A stretch of DNA of 64,000 bases, from NCBI RefSeq assembly GCF_000968135.1, contig NZ_FO538765.1, positions 3,174,001-3,238,000 of the forward strand, in the 5' to 3' direction. The translations under genes and the position numbers were made by a program. Positions 1 through 8,389 of this stretch are shown piece after piece. Below the pieces are notes generated by a model. That model searched no databases and had not been told where the DNA came from. It saw only the letters and a program-made list of their open reading frames with translations. Numbering within the stretch: position 1 is the stretch's first letter; every line of letters begins with the position of its first letter. The DNA is from Magnetospira sp. QH-2 (GTDB taxonomy: Bacteria; Pseudomonadota; Alphaproteobacteria; Rhodospirillales; Magnetospiraceae).

Positions 1-93
1 TTCTCCATGGATATCGCCAAGGAGGAGAACCCGGCCGGAAACCGCGTCGTGGTCACCCTCAACGGCAAGTTCCTGCCCTACAAGCGCTACTGA
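1..93 (+). CDS. C-terminal end of an unidentified protein (partial)
   Basis: The frame is open from the first base and stops with TGA at 91-93, giving 30 residues that end in NGKFLPYKRY. The coding sense is supported by GC-rich third positions and by the tidy 62-base gap to the ferredoxin gene on the same strand. The tail is too short to place in a family. Its neighbour suggests a redox enzyme, but that is only context. Confidence 0.55.
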   Translation, partial: FSMDIAKEENPAGNRVVVTLNGKFLPYKRY

Positions 94-155
94 GGCCCGG
101 GGCGGGCCGGAAGAAAGCCTTCGGCCCGCCGCTGCCAACCATAAGGAAGCCCACC

Positions 156-464
156 ATGCCCACCCTGACCGTGACCGACGCCCAGGGCGTCACCAAGGAA
201 CTGGACGCCGATACCGGCCTCTCCGTCATGGAAATCCTGCGCGAGGCCGGCTATCCGGTGGCCGGCGAATGCAACGGTTCGCTGGCCTGTGCCACCTGCC
301 ACGTCATCATTGACCCGAATTGGTTCGGGAAGCTCGAAGATCAGGCGGAAGAAGAGGAAGACATCCTCGACACGGTTTTCAATCTGGAGGAAACTTCCCG
401 TCTGGCCTGCCAGATCATGATGTCCGACGACCTGTCGGGCCTGGCCGTCAGCCTGCCCAGTTGA
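156..464 (+). CDS. 2Fe-2S ferredoxin, adrenodoxin type
   Basis: This 102-residue protein has the adrenodoxin/ISC-ferredoxin cysteine pattern: Cys39, Cys45 and Cys48 in the segment ECNGSLACATCHV, with the fourth ligand Cys85 in RLACQI. Length and an acidic helix (EDQAEEEEDILD), the usual partner-docking surface, match the family. It is a soluble one-electron carrier. The start ATG at 156 follows an AAGGAAG ribosome site. No isc genes are nearby, so the role may be with the unidentified upstream redox protein or a P450/dioxygenase-type partner rather than general Fe-S assembly; that is inference. Confidence 0.9.
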   Translation: MPTLTVTDAQGVTKELDADTGLSVMEILREAGYPVAGECNGSLACATCHVIIDPNWFGKLEDQAEEEEDILDTVFNLEETSRLACQIMMSDDLSGLAVSLPS

Positions 465-481
465 AGGAAGGAACCCGCCCG

Positions 482-1072
482 ATGAGCAAGACCGTCACCT
501 ACTACTTCACGCTGATTTCGCCTTTCACCTATCTGGGTCAACCCCGGGTATTGGAGTTGGCCAAACGCGATGACCTGGACTTCGTCTATAAGCCCTTCGA
601 TATCATGAAGATCTTCAACGAGGTGGGCGCCCTGCCGCCGGTCAAGCGTCATCCGTCGCACCAGAAATACCGCGCCGCCGAGTTGCAGCGCTGGAGCGCC
701 AAACTGGGGCTGCCATTGAACCTCAAGCCGGCCCATTTCCCGGTGCCAACCCAGGCGGCAAGCTGCATGTTGCTGGCCGCAATGGACGCGGGGGCCGATC
801 CGGGACCGCTGGTCATGGGTATCTTGAAAGCCGTCTGGGCCGAGGAACGCAATATCACCGAAGCCGAGACCCTGGCCGCCATCGCCAGCGAATGCGGATT
901 GGATGGTGCCGCCTTGGTCGCCGCTTCGCAAGCCGATGGCATGGTCGAGCGCTTTGAAGCCTCGACCGCCGAGGCCATTGCCGATGGGGTGTTCGGCTCG
1001 CCGACCTTCATTGTCGACGACCAGATATTCTGGGGCCAAGACCGCATTGCCATGCTGGAAGAAGCCCTTTAA
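482..1072 (+). CDS. 2-hydroxychromene-2-carboxylate isomerase family protein (DsbA fold)
   Basis: The 196-residue product opens with a thioredoxin-like strand followed by TLISPFTYLG, the Ser-Pro motif that replaces the CxxC of DsbA in the kappa-class GST/HCCA isomerase family, and ends with GVFGSPTFIVDDQIFWGQDR, typical for that family. ATG 482 is preceded by GAAGGAAGG, which is why this start was chosen over an upstream in-frame ATG inside the ferredoxin gene. Such enzymes isomerise aromatic degradation intermediates with glutathione, but here no naphthalene or other ring-degradation genes are visible, so the substrate is unknown. It is 17 bases downstream of the ferredoxin and probably co-transcribed. 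Confidence 0.85.
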   Translation: MSKTVTYYFTLISPFTYLGQPRVLELAKRDDLDFVYKPFDIMKIFNEVGALPPVKRHPSHQKYRAAELQRWSAKLGLPLNLKPAHFPVPTQAASCMLLAAMDAGADPGPLVMGILKAVWAEERNITEAETLAAIASECGLDGAALVAASQADGMVERFEASTAEAIADGVFGSPTFIVDDQIFWGQDRIAMLEEAL

Positions 1073-1095
1073 TCGGGCCGAACAGGAGACCGACC

Positions 1096-1482
1096 ATGCC
1101 TATCCAATGGAGCCAGGACCTGGCCCTCGGCCATCCACAGATCGATCATGACCATCGGGTTTTGGTGGACATGCTGAATCGGGTGGAGACGCAAATCGAA
1201 ACCGGTGCCTCATCCAGCGATGTTGAAGAGGTGCTGGTCGGTCTCAACAACTATGTGGCCGAGCATTTTGCGCGCGAGGAAGGGATCATGGAGGAAAGCG
1301 GCTATTCCATGATCGATTCCCACAAGGGGCAACATCAACGATTTACCACCCAGATCAAAAAACTGACCGCCAACTATCAAGACGACCCGAACGCCATTGA
1401 TCTGCCAAAGCTGCACAAGTTCCTGACCGATTGGCTGTTGACCCATATTCAGATCACCGACCAGACGCTGGTATCGGGGTAG
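1096..1482 (+). CDS. Bacteriohemerythrin, single domain
   Basis: The 128-residue protein is a complete four-helix hemerythrin domain. Di-iron ligands can be assigned by pattern: His in IDHDHRVLV (about residues 18-20), His57 and Glu61 in EHFAREE, His76 and His80 in HKGQHQRF, His117 and Asp122 in LLTHIQITDQ. Members bind O2 reversibly and serve in O2 storage, delivery or sensing in microaerophiles. Ribosome site AGGAGA precedes ATG 1096. It sits 23 bases after the isomerase gene and likely belongs to the same transcript. Confidence 0.92.
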   Translation: MPIQWSQDLALGHPQIDHDHRVLVDMLNRVETQIETGASSSDVEEVLVGLNNYVAEHFAREEGIMEESGYSMIDSHKGQHQRFTTQIKKLTANYQDDPNAIDLPKLHKFLTDWLLTHIQITDQTLVSG

Positions 1483-1535
1483 CGCAGGGTCGTCTATAGT
1501 CTCCCTTGGACCATCGGTCAGGGGAGCAAGATGCC

Positions 1536-1943
1536 ATGGATCCGTTGCGGATCGCCGCCACCAAGAACACGCCTGAAGTCACTTTTGATTTTGCCGCCAA
1601 CCGTTTTGCCTTGTGCGGTAAGTCTTATCCCGAAGACGCCCGGTCCTTTTATGACCCACTGCTTGAGAAGCTGCACCGTCACTTCGAACCAAGCAACAGT
1701 GGCGATGTGGTCTTCGATATCGATCTGACCGTTTTCGATTCCAGCACCACCCGTGTCCTGGCGGACCTGTTTGAGGTACTTGACGTGGCGGGAGCCAGGG
1801 GGATGACCGTGGCCCTGCATTGGGCCTGCGGAAAAGGCGACGAGGACCTGAAGGAAAAAGGCGTCACCCTGGCCGAAGAGATGACATTCGCCAATTTCAC
1901 CCTCAGGCGGAAGGAAGATAGCGCGCCTCAAGATGGCGCTTGA
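1536..1943 (+). CDS. SiaC-family regulatory phosphoprotein (DUF1987)
   Basis: The 135-residue protein matches the SiaC/DUF1987 pattern: a TPEVTFDF strand, the signature GKSYPEDARSFYDPLL, and FDSSTTRVL, where Pseudomonas SiaC carries its phosphorylated Thr. In Pseudomonas, SiaC is phosphorylated by SiaB, dephosphorylated by the PP2C protein SiaA, and when unphosphorylated activates a diguanylate cyclase. Neither SiaB nor SiaA lies next to this copy; a PP2C/HATPase protein is encoded at 8.4-10.2 kb and two diguanylate cyclases are in the window. ATG 1536 has GGGGAG nine bases upstream; the out-of-frame ATG at 1531 gives only a short frame. Its 3' end overlaps the convergent peptidase gene by 41 bases. 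Confidence 0.8.
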   Translation: MDPLRIAATKNTPEVTFDFAANRFALCGKSYPEDARSFYDPLLEKLHRHFEPSNSGDVVFDIDLTVFDSSTTRVLADLFEVLDVAGARGMTVALHWACGKGDEDLKEKGVTLAEEMTFANFTLRRKEDSAPQDGA

Positions 1944-3405
1944 AGGCTGTTGTGCTCAGGGGCTCACCGGTGGCCTGACGCAATAAGTCCGGCGCCGACA
2001 GGGAACATCCCATGCCATGGACATTGGCCCGCAGCCAAGTCATCAAAGGCACGAAATCCCCTTGGGCAATCGCCGCCAGCAATTCCGTATCCGCCTGTTG
2101 GGCGGCGGCGAAAAGCTGTGCTGCCGTCATGGCGCCCAGGGTGTAGGTGGGGAAATAGCCCCAGGCTCCGTCGTACCAATGGATATCCTGCAAACAGCCA
2201 AGCCCATCGTTCGGCGGTCGGATGCCGAGCAACCTTTCCAGGCCGTCGTTCCAAGCCTCGGGGAGATCGGCCAAATCCATGCTGCCCTGGATCAAGGCTT
2301 TCTCCAACTCGTAGCGCAAGATCACATGGGCGGGATAGGTGACTTCGTCCGCATCGACGCGGATGAAATCGGGCTTCACGCGGGTGTAGATGCGGGTCAG
2401 GTTGTCGATGTCCCAAGCCGGGCCACCGCCACCCAATTCGTCGGCGATTACCGGCGCGGCATAGGTCAGGAAATCCCGCGACCGGCAGACCTGCATCTCG
2501 ATAAGCAGGGACTGGCTTTCATGGATGCTCATGCCCATGGCCCCCCCCACCGGCTGATGCCGCCAGGCGTCGGGAAGTCCCATTTCGTACAAGGCATGGC
2601 CGGTTTCATGCAAAACGCCCATCAGCGCCGAGGTGAAATCTGCCGGGTCGTAGCGGGTGGTCAGGCGCACATCACCCTGGGTACCGCCACAAAAGGGATG
2701 CAGCGAAACATCCAATCTTCCATGCTCGAAATCGAAACCCAATTGCGACATCAGACGACGGCCCAGGGCTTCCTGTCGTTCCACGGGGAAGGGACCAGCC
2801 AGATCCAGCAGTGGCGGCTCCGCTGCCTGGCGTTCCAACACCCGGGACAGGAAATCGGGCAGAAATCCCCCCAGGTCCTCGAACAACAGATCGATATCCG
2901 CCGAGCGGGCATCCGGTTCGTATTCATCCAACAAGGCATCGTAAAGGCCGACACCCAATTTCTCCGACTTGGCCGCCGCCCCCTCGCGGGTCAGATTCAG
3001 CAGCGTTCGCAAGGAGGGCAGTACCTGTTGGAAATCAGCCTCGGCGCGGGCCATGCGCCAGATCTGCTCGCAAGCCGAAGCGGCATGACTCTTCGCTGCC
3101 ACCAGGTCCTCTGGCAGGGCCGCGGCATGAACCCACATGCGGCGCATACCGGCCAGATTGGCGGTGCGCCATTCGTCCAGATCCTCGGTCGCGGCACTGT
3201 CGAGCAGCTCTTCCATATCCGGGGCGGCCAGAAGGCCATGCTGAGTGGTTTCCAGAACAGCCACCTGTTCAGCCCGGTCCGAGGCGCCACCGCCGGGCAT
3301 CATCACCGACTGGTCCCAGCGCAACACCGCCTCGGCGTCGCCCAACACCAGGATGCGGCGGAACCGTTCGCTCAGTTGGTTGTACGAGTCCCTCATGCGC
3401 ACCAT
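1903..3405 (-). CDS. Carboxypeptidase Taq, M32 family metallopeptidase
   Basis: This cytoplasmic zinc carboxypeptidase of about 500 residues has the HEXXH site as HETGH at residues 266-270, preceded by the family signature HPFCGGTQGDVRLTTRY and followed by IHESQSL with the third zinc ligand. Length matches M32 enzymes (about 500), which release C-terminal residues from peptides. Start ATG 3405 lies two bases after the stop of the methyltransferase gene and has AAGGA upstream; ATG 3396 is an alternative. It is the last gene of the long minus-strand run beginning at 10.2 kb. Confidence 0.93.
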   Translation of the reverse strand: MVRMRDSYNQLSERFRRILVLGDAEAVLRWDQSVMMPGGGASDRAEQVAVLETTQHGLLAAPDMEELLDSAATEDLDEWRTANLAGMRRMWVHAAALPEDLVAAKSHAASACEQIWRMARAEADFQQVLPSLRTLLNLTREGAAAKSEKLGVGLYDALLDEYEPDARSADIDLLFEDLGGFLPDFLSRVLERQAAEPPLLDLAGPFPVERQEALGRRLMSQLGFDFEHGRLDVSLHPFCGGTQGDVRLTTRYDPADFTSALMGVLHETGHALYEMGLPDAWRHQPVGGAMGMSIHESQSLLIEMQVCRSRDFLTYAAPVIADELGGGGPAWDIDNLTRIYTRVKPDFIRVDADEVTYPAHVILRYELEKALIQGSMDLADLPEAWNDGLERLLGIRPPNDGLGCLQDIHWYDGAWGYFPTYTLGAMTAAQLFAAAQQADTELLAAIAQGDFVPLMTWLRANVHGMGCSLSAPDLLRQATGEPLSTTAFKRHLEARYLPSA

Positions 3406-3406
3406 G

Positions 3407-4717
3407 TTATCCGTCCTTATGCAGGAAAGCCACGGCCTCCACATGGGCCGACCAGGTAAATTGATCCACCGGCACCACGCGATCCAGGCGGTAACCGCCA
3501 TCCACCAATAGACGCAGATCCCGAGCCAGCGTGGCCGGATGGCAAGACACCGCCACCAGGCGGGGGATGGATGACGCGGCGATTTCCGCTGCCTGGGCCG
3601 CCGCTCCCGCGCGGGGCGGATCGAACACCAGGGCATCCAGTCCTTCCAGTTCCTTGCCCGACAGCGGTTGACGGTCCAGGTCCCTCACGGTGGCCATGAG
3701 ATTGCCTCCCCGTCCGCCGCGTCCCGCTGCCATGCGGGCCGCGGCTACCGCCACGGGGTTGGATTCCAGTGACATCACCTGCCGCCCAGCGGCCAGGGGA
3801 AGGGAAAAAGTGCCGTATCCGGCATAAAGGTCTGCCACCTTGCGGCCATCGCCAACCCCTTCCAAGACCAGGTCCCGTAGCAATGCCTCGCCTATCCTGG
3901 ATGGCTGCAAAAAGGCGCCTGGCGCGATGGCCAGGGGCAGACCACCGAAGGTCACCAGCGGCTCTCTTTGCTGGCTGACGGGCTCCGGGTCTTGCTGGGT
4001 TGAGGCACTCCAATTCAGGCGCGCCAAGTCTTGTGCCTGGGAAAACCGGGAAAGGATTTCCCGGTCGTTTAAATCAAGTGACACATTATTAAAAATGGTG
4101 AGATCGATTCCATTGTCGCACAGGGTCGCCTGCACCGCGCCCTGTCGATCCCGGTTCTCCAGTTCGCCTATCAATTGGCGCAGAGGATCGAGCAGATCGG
4201 TCAATGGAGGAACCAGAAGCGGGCAGGTCTTGATATCCACCACCCGGTCGCTGTCCCGGGCGTTGAATCCCAGCAACACCTTTCCCCCCGCCAGGACCCA
4301 GCGCAGGCTGACCCGGCGACGGGTACCGGGAGGGACGGAACGGGTCGTCTCCGGCTCCAAATCCAAGCCACGCCGACCGCAAGCCTCGGCCACTAGTAGT
4401 CGCTTCCAATCCGCCACCGCCTCGGGCCGCCAATGCTGCAATGAACAGCCGCCACAGGTGCCGAAATGGGAACAAGGAGGCGTGATCCGGTCCGGTCCGG
4501 GTTCGAAAACTCTCACCAATTCCGCCGCCACCCCGTCGCCGCGCCTGGCACCGGGGCGAACCTCGACCTGATCGCCCGGGAGAGTCAGGGGTATATAGAG
4601 CCGGGTGCCGTCTTCAGTGGCCGCCAGGCCATCCCCGCGCCCACCGATCCCGGTGACGGTAACACTAACAGGTGGCGACAGGCTCGATCGACGGGGTTTG
4701 GGGCGCCTGCGGCTCAC
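3407..4717 (-). CDS. Class I rRNA/tRNA (uracil-5-)-methyltransferase, RlmD/TrmA-like
   Basis: The 436-residue protein has an N-terminal TRAM-like OB domain (about residues 12-70), a Cys cluster CSHFGTCGGC that holds a 4Fe-4S cluster in RlmD-type enzymes, a Rossmann fold with VADLYAGYGTFSLPLA as SAM site, FDPPRAG as the uracil-binding loop, and SCHPATLARDL with the catalytic Cys. It should form m5U in RNA. Whether the site is U1939, U747 or U54 cannot be told from sequence. The start is GTG 4717, overlapping the stop of the lipoprotein gene (GTGA), so translation is probably coupled. Confidence 0.9.
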   Translation of the reverse strand: MSRRRPKPRRSSLSPPVSVTVTGIGGRGDGLAATEDGTRLYIPLTLPGDQVEVRPGARRGDGVAAELVRVFEPGPDRITPPCSHFGTCGGCSLQHWRPEAVADWKRLLVAEACGRRGLDLEPETTRSVPPGTRRRVSLRWVLAGGKVLLGFNARDSDRVVDIKTCPLLVPPLTDLLDPLRQLIGELENRDRQGAVQATLCDNGIDLTIFNNVSLDLNDREILSRFSQAQDLARLNWSASTQQDPEPVSQQREPLVTFGGLPLAIAPGAFLQPSRIGEALLRDLVLEGVGDGRKVADLYAGYGTFSLPLAAGRQVMSLESNPVAVAAARMAAGRGGRGGNLMATVRDLDRQPLSGKELEGLDALVFDPPRAGAAAQAAEIAASSIPRLVAVSCHPATLARDLRLLVDGGYRLDRVVPVDQFTWSAHVEAVAFLHKDG

Positions 4718-5349
4718 TTCTTGGTCTTGATTTCATCCAGGAAGCTGGAATAGGCCTTGGACAGGCACTGATTCAAAGCCGCCACCGACTGCGCCACGGA
4801 AGAACCTTCGGCGGCCATGTCGTGACGATAGATCCCATGATGCAGCAGGGTGTCGTCCTTGGCCCGGCGCAAGACCAGCTCGATTTCCAGCACGCCCTTG
4901 GCACTGCCATTTTCACCCAACACCTTTTGCAGCTTGGTGCCGCCACTGCGGACCTGCTCCAGCCGCTGAATGCGTCCGGTGACCACGTAATCGGCATTGG
5001 TCCGCAGATCGGGCGTCACCACGTTGTTGGCGATCTTGGCAGCGCGCAGGTAATCGACCATACGATCTTGCAGCATGGCACCCGGGCTTTCCTCCCAGAA
5101 ATGGTAGTGATAGGCGAAGGCTTGGTTAGCGGCATCGGCTTCGCTGTAGACCACCGGACGCTGGCTGGTCAGACCAACCGCCGTGAAGCGTTCCACTTCC
5201 AAGGTGCCGGGCAAGGCCGGCGCGGAAAAGGCCGACGGCGTTCCCGGATCCAGGCGGTAGAAGTGATCTCTCGGCACGTCCGGTTGCTGGCAGGCGGCCA
5301 TAAAAACGGTCAGGCCCATGGCAGCGATCCAGGCTGTCAATCCCCGCAT
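4714..5349 (-). CDS. ABC-transport auxiliary lipoprotein, PqiC/LptE-like, of the Mla operon
   Basis: The protein begins MRGLTAWIAAMGL and has a lipobox at VFMAAC, so it should be exported and lipidated. The mature part (DHFYRLDPGTP... EVERFTAVGLTSQRPVVYSE) is the ABC-type transport auxiliary family seen with MCE proteins (PqiC in E. coli). ATG 5349 has GAGAGG six bases upstream and is preferred; an in-frame ATG at 5370, directly after the mlaD stop, would add seven residues. It probably forms an outer-membrane-side partner of the periplasmic MCE ring made by the next gene upstream. Confidence 0.85.
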   Translation of the reverse strand: MRGLTAWIAAMGLTVFMAACQQPDVPRDHFYRLDPGTPSAFSAPALPGTLEVERFTAVGLTSQRPVVYSEADAANQAFAYHYHFWEESPGAMLQDRMVDYLRAAKIANNVVTPDLRTNADYVVTGRIQRLEQVRSGGTKLQKVLGENGSAKGVLEIELVLRRAKDDTLLHHGIYRHDMAAEGSSVAQSVAALNQCLSKAYSSFLDEIKTKK

Positions 5350-5370
5350 GCTTTTTCCTCTCTTGATCAT

Positions 5371-6372
5371 CTATTGCGCCCCCTCGTCGGTGGGCGCCTT
5401 GCCGCCGAGCAGCAGACCCGGGTTCTGGCGGATCTGGCGGCTGAACTCATTCATATTGCGGGCGGCGCTTTCCAGGTTCTGATTGACCGAGTCGATATGG
5501 CGCGAGACGGAATCAACGGAATAGCGCAGGTCTTCCACCGTTTCCGTGAGGGCGCCCCGGTTGGTGGCGACGGTGGTTCCGGCTTCCTCCAGCACGAAGT
5601 CGAGTTTCTCGCGGGTGCCCCTCAGTTCGTCCGACAGGGCCGCCATGTTGCGCGCCATCTTGCGGAAATCGGTCACGCCCTTGTCCACGTTGCCCAGCAT
5701 GCCATCGGCGCTCCCGGCCATGGTCCGCACGTCGGCGGAGGCCGACTTGATGTTGACCACGATGGTTTCCAGGTCGGTGACCATGGCCGGCAGCACCGTG
5801 TTGACCTGATTGGCCACCGAGCGGAAGTCCTTGATCATGGCCTGGCCATCGCCGAGCACCAGTTGATTGACCCCATTGACCGTTTCCTGCAAAGACGACA
5901 ACAGCGGCTTCAAACTGTTTTCCGCCAGATCACCCACAGTGGTCGCCATGTCGGCCATGACGGCGAACATGTCCGCAGATTCGGCACTGTTGATCTTCGA
6001 GCCCGGTTTCAGGTGCAGGCTATTGAGACCGGCGGAAATACCCAGGCTCTTGGCGGCCAGCAGGCCCGAGGCCTGTGGGCGGATGTAGCTATCGTCGGGG
6101 ATCTTCCAGCCTTCGATGACCGACAGATTGACCCGAAACCGCATTCGCCCGTCTTCCTCGACCGGCTCCACGTCTTCCACCTGACCGATGATGTAGCCTT
6201 CATACAGGACCTGGGTACCGAACTTGATGCCGGTCACGTTGCCGAGCACCGTATGGTAGCCGTCCACGGCACCGGTGCGACCGGTCAACAGGGCCAGCGA
6301 GCCGACCAGCCCGACCAGCACCACCAGCACAAAGCTACCCACCAGTAGATAATTGACTTTGTTATTCCTCAT
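5371..6372 (-). CDS. mlaD: MCE-domain periplasmic substrate-binding protein (MlaD family)
   Basis: The 333-residue protein has one N-terminal membrane anchor (YLLVGSFVLVVLVGLVGSLALL), then an MCE domain (VDGYHTVLGNVTGIKFGTQVLYEGYIIGQV) at about residues 35-115, followed by a long amphipathic helical region with repeated Leu/Val/Asn heptads to the C terminus. This is longer than E. coli MlaD (183 residues) and resembles the extended alpha-helical MCE proteins that form a barrel or tunnel. It sits in the inner membrane as part of a phospholipid transporter. Its start overlaps the mlaF stop. Confidence 0.93.
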   Translation of the reverse strand: MRNNKVNYLLVGSFVLVVLVGLVGSLALLTGRTGAVDGYHTVLGNVTGIKFGTQVLYEGYIIGQVEDVEPVEEDGRMRFRVNLSVIEGWKIPDDSYIRPQASGLLAAKSLGISAGLNSLHLKPGSKINSAESADMFAVMADMATTVGDLAENSLKPLLSSLQETVNGVNQLVLGDGQAMIKDFRSVANQVNTVLPAMVTDLETIVVNIKSASADVRTMAGSADGMLGNVDKGVTDFRKMARNMAALSDELRGTREKLDFVLEEAGTTVATNRGALTETVEDLRYSVDSVSRHIDSVNQNLESAARNMNEFSRQIRQNPGLLLGGKAPTDEGAQ

Positions 6373-7226
6373 AGCGGCGCGCTCCCCCCTCGGTCGGCCT
6401 CTGTCTCCACATCCATGCCGGTGAGGCGGCGCAGATAGGCATCCGCATCTAGTTCCTCGTCCTCGGTCCGTCGATTCAGCAGATTTTGAATGCGTTCACT
6501 GGGATGATTGCGGACTTCATCTACTGTGCCAACGAACAGGATATGCCCCTTGTCCAGCACGGTGATCCGGTCGGCAATCTTGAATGCACTTTCCAATTCG
6601 TGGGTCACCACGACAATGGTCATGCGCATGGCATCGCGCAGGGTCAGGATCAGGTCATCCAGGGCCGAAGCGACCACCGGGTCCAGCCCCGCCGATGGCT
6701 CATCGAAAAACAACAGCTTGGGGTCCATGATGATCGCCCGGGCCACGGCGGCGCGCTTGATCATACCACCCGACAATTCCGCCGGCATCAGGTTCTCGAA
6801 CCCGGCCAGACTGACCACCTCGAGTTTCATGCGGGCCATGATTTCCATGGTGCTGCGGTCGAGCTTGGTATGCTCATACAGCGGCAGCATGATGTTCTCG
6901 CCGACGGTCATGGAACTGAACAGCGCCCCGGACTGAAAGGCCACACCCATCTTCTTGCGCAGTTCCTGAAATTCCACCGGTGTCAGGGTGTCGATATCCT
7001 GGTCGAGGATGCGGATGGTGCCCGAGGTCTTGTTCTCCAGCGCCATCAGGAAGCGCAGAAGGGTACTCTTGCCCGAGCCCGAGCCGCCCATGATGACCAT
7101 GATTTCGCCGTCGCGCACATCCATGGTCACGCCTTTGAGGATATTGCGATCCCCGTAATGGGTCACCAGATCCTCGACCTCGAGAACCTTGGGCAGTTCG
7201 GCGATCTGTTCGGCGGTCATTTTCAT
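6369..7226 (-). CDS. mlaF: Mla-type ABC transporter ATP-binding protein
   Basis: The 285-residue ATPase shows Walker A GGSGSGKST (about 47-55), Q-loop VAFQSGALF, ABC signature LSGGMIKRAAVARAI, Walker B LLFFDEPSAGLD and the switch His in VVVTHE. SGGMIKR is characteristic of the MlaF/MCE subfamily. It powers phospholipid movement with MlaE. Four-base overlaps with both neighbours (ATGA at 7223-7226 and with mlaD) indicate translational coupling. The C-terminal extension after about residue 245 (ERIQNLLNRRTEDEELDADAYLRRL) is acidic. Confidence 0.95.
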   Translation of the reverse strand: MKMTAEQIAELPKVLEVEDLVTHYGDRNILKGVTMDVRDGEIMVIMGGSGSGKSTLLRFLMALENKTSGTIRILDQDIDTLTPVEFQELRKKMGVAFQSGALFSSMTVGENIMLPLYEHTKLDRSTMEIMARMKLEVVSLAGFENLMPAELSGGMIKRAAVARAIIMDPKLLFFDEPSAGLDPVVASALDDLILTLRDAMRMTIVVVTHELESAFKIADRITVLDKGHILFVGTVDEVRNHPSERIQNLLNRRTEDEELDADAYLRRLTGMDVETEADRGGSAPL

Positions 7227-8038
7227 CGCGTCACCATGAAGGCAAAGAGCATGTCAGTGACGACGATGGCCGAGATGGCATGGACCACGGAACGGGTGGT
7301 GTAGCGTCCGACGCCCTCGGCGCCGCCGCTGACCGCCGCGCCATTGACCACGCCCACCACGGTGACCAGGACGGCGAAAATGGCGCTCTTGCCCAGGCCG
7401 TGCCAGACATCATTGGTGGAAAGGATACTGCGCAGGTCGTCGCCATAGGCCGACAGGGAAATACCCAGGTCGGCGGAAATATAAAGTCCGGCGGCCAGCA
7501 GCCCGACCATGTCGCCGAAGAAGGTCAAGGCGGGCAGCATGATCAGCATGGCCACCAGGGCCGGAACCACCATGAACCGCACCGGTTCCACGCCCATCAC
7601 TTTCAAGGCGTCCAGTTCCTGATTGATCTTCATAATGCCGATGCGCGCGGCCAGGGCCGAGCCGGATCGCCCGGCGATGAGAATACCCGTGATCAGGGGC
7701 GAGAACTCGCGAACCATGGAGTAGGCGACGCCGATGGTGACCTTGGATTCGGCACCGAACACCCGCAGGGTATAGATGCCCTGAATGGCCAGCATGACGC
7801 CGATGGTCGCGGTGAGCACGGCGACGATGGGAATGGCGCCGATGCCCACATCGACCATCTGCACGATGACGGCATTGAAACGCACCGGCTGCTTGCGCTT
7901 GGGTCCCATGACCAGCCAGAAAAGGCACTCGCCGAGCAAAGAGCCGCCATGGCCCAGTTCCTCGACCCCGGCACAGGTGGATCGGCCGATCTTCTCGACC
8001 GTCGTCCGCGCCTTACTGCTGATGTCCCCCTCGGCCAT
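7223..8038 (-). CDS. mlaE: Mla-type ABC transporter permease
   Basis: The 271-residue membrane protein has the MlaE core with about five to six membrane spans, the conserved segment ILIAGRSGSALAARIGIMKINQELDALKVMGVEP and the C-terminal VVHAISAIVVTDMLFAFM. It is the channel-forming subunit of the inner-membrane lipid transporter. The N terminus (about 35 residues before the first amphipathic helix) is charged and cytoplasmic. It begins 12 bases after the STAS gene stop, consistent with the STAS protein binding the transporter, as MlaB does with MlaF. Confidence 0.94.
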   Translation of the reverse strand: MAEGDISSKARTTVEKIGRSTCAGVEELGHGGSLLGECLFWLVMGPKRKQPVRFNAVIVQMVDVGIGAIPIVAVLTATIGVMLAIQGIYTLRVFGAESKVTIGVAYSMVREFSPLITGILIAGRSGSALAARIGIMKINQELDALKVMGVEPVRFMVVPALVAMLIMLPALTFFGDMVGLLAAGLYISADLGISLSAYGDDLRSILSTNDVWHGLGKSAIFAVLVTVVGVVNGAAVSGGAEGVGRYTTRSVVHAISAIVVTDMLFAFMVTR

Positions 8039-8050
8039 GCGTATTCCCGT

Positions 8051-8380
8051 TTATCCGGCGGCCAGAGCCGCCTCGACGTTTTCGTGAATGTCGAATACCT
8101 TGTCCAGCCTGGCCAGTTGCAGCACCCGCAAGGCCGGTTCACTGACCGAGACCAAGGCGAACCGCTTGCCCTTGGCCCGTCCCGTCTGGAAAGATTCAAC
8201 CAGGGAAGCGATACCCGAACTGTCGATGTAATTGACTTCCGACATATCCACCAGCAGCAGATCGCAGCCGTCCAACTGTGCCAGCAGTATCTTGCGGGCT
8301 TCCGGTGAGCTTTCCAGGTCCACGTCGCCTTGAAAGGCAACCACGGTGGCCTTGTCCTGTTGTGAAATCACATGTTCCAT
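8051..8380 (-). CDS. STAS-domain protein, MlaB / anti-sigma-antagonist type
   Basis: The 109-residue protein is a single STAS domain. The helix-cap motif VNYIDSSGIASLVESF (about residues 50-65) contains the Ser that SpoIIAA/RsbV proteins use as phosphorylation site, which E. coli MlaB does not need. Position between a PP2C/HATPase protein and mlaE lets it serve either as the MlaB-like subunit of the transporter or as the phosphorylatable switch protein; a combined role is possible. Gap to the upstream gene is nine bases. Confidence 0.88.
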   Translation of the reverse strand: MEHVISQQDKATVVAFQGDVDLESSPEARKILLAQLDGCDLLLVDMSEVNYIDSSGIASLVESFQTGRAKGKRFALVSVSEPALRVLQLARLDKVFDIHENVEAALAAG

Positions 8381-8389
8381 ACTCTTGCC

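Noticed and set aside
2017-3459. Long open frame on the plus strand opposite the M32 peptidase gene
   Set aside because: It is antisense to a conserved enzyme with all motifs; GC-rich codons keep the opposite strand open. The product has no recognisable domain.
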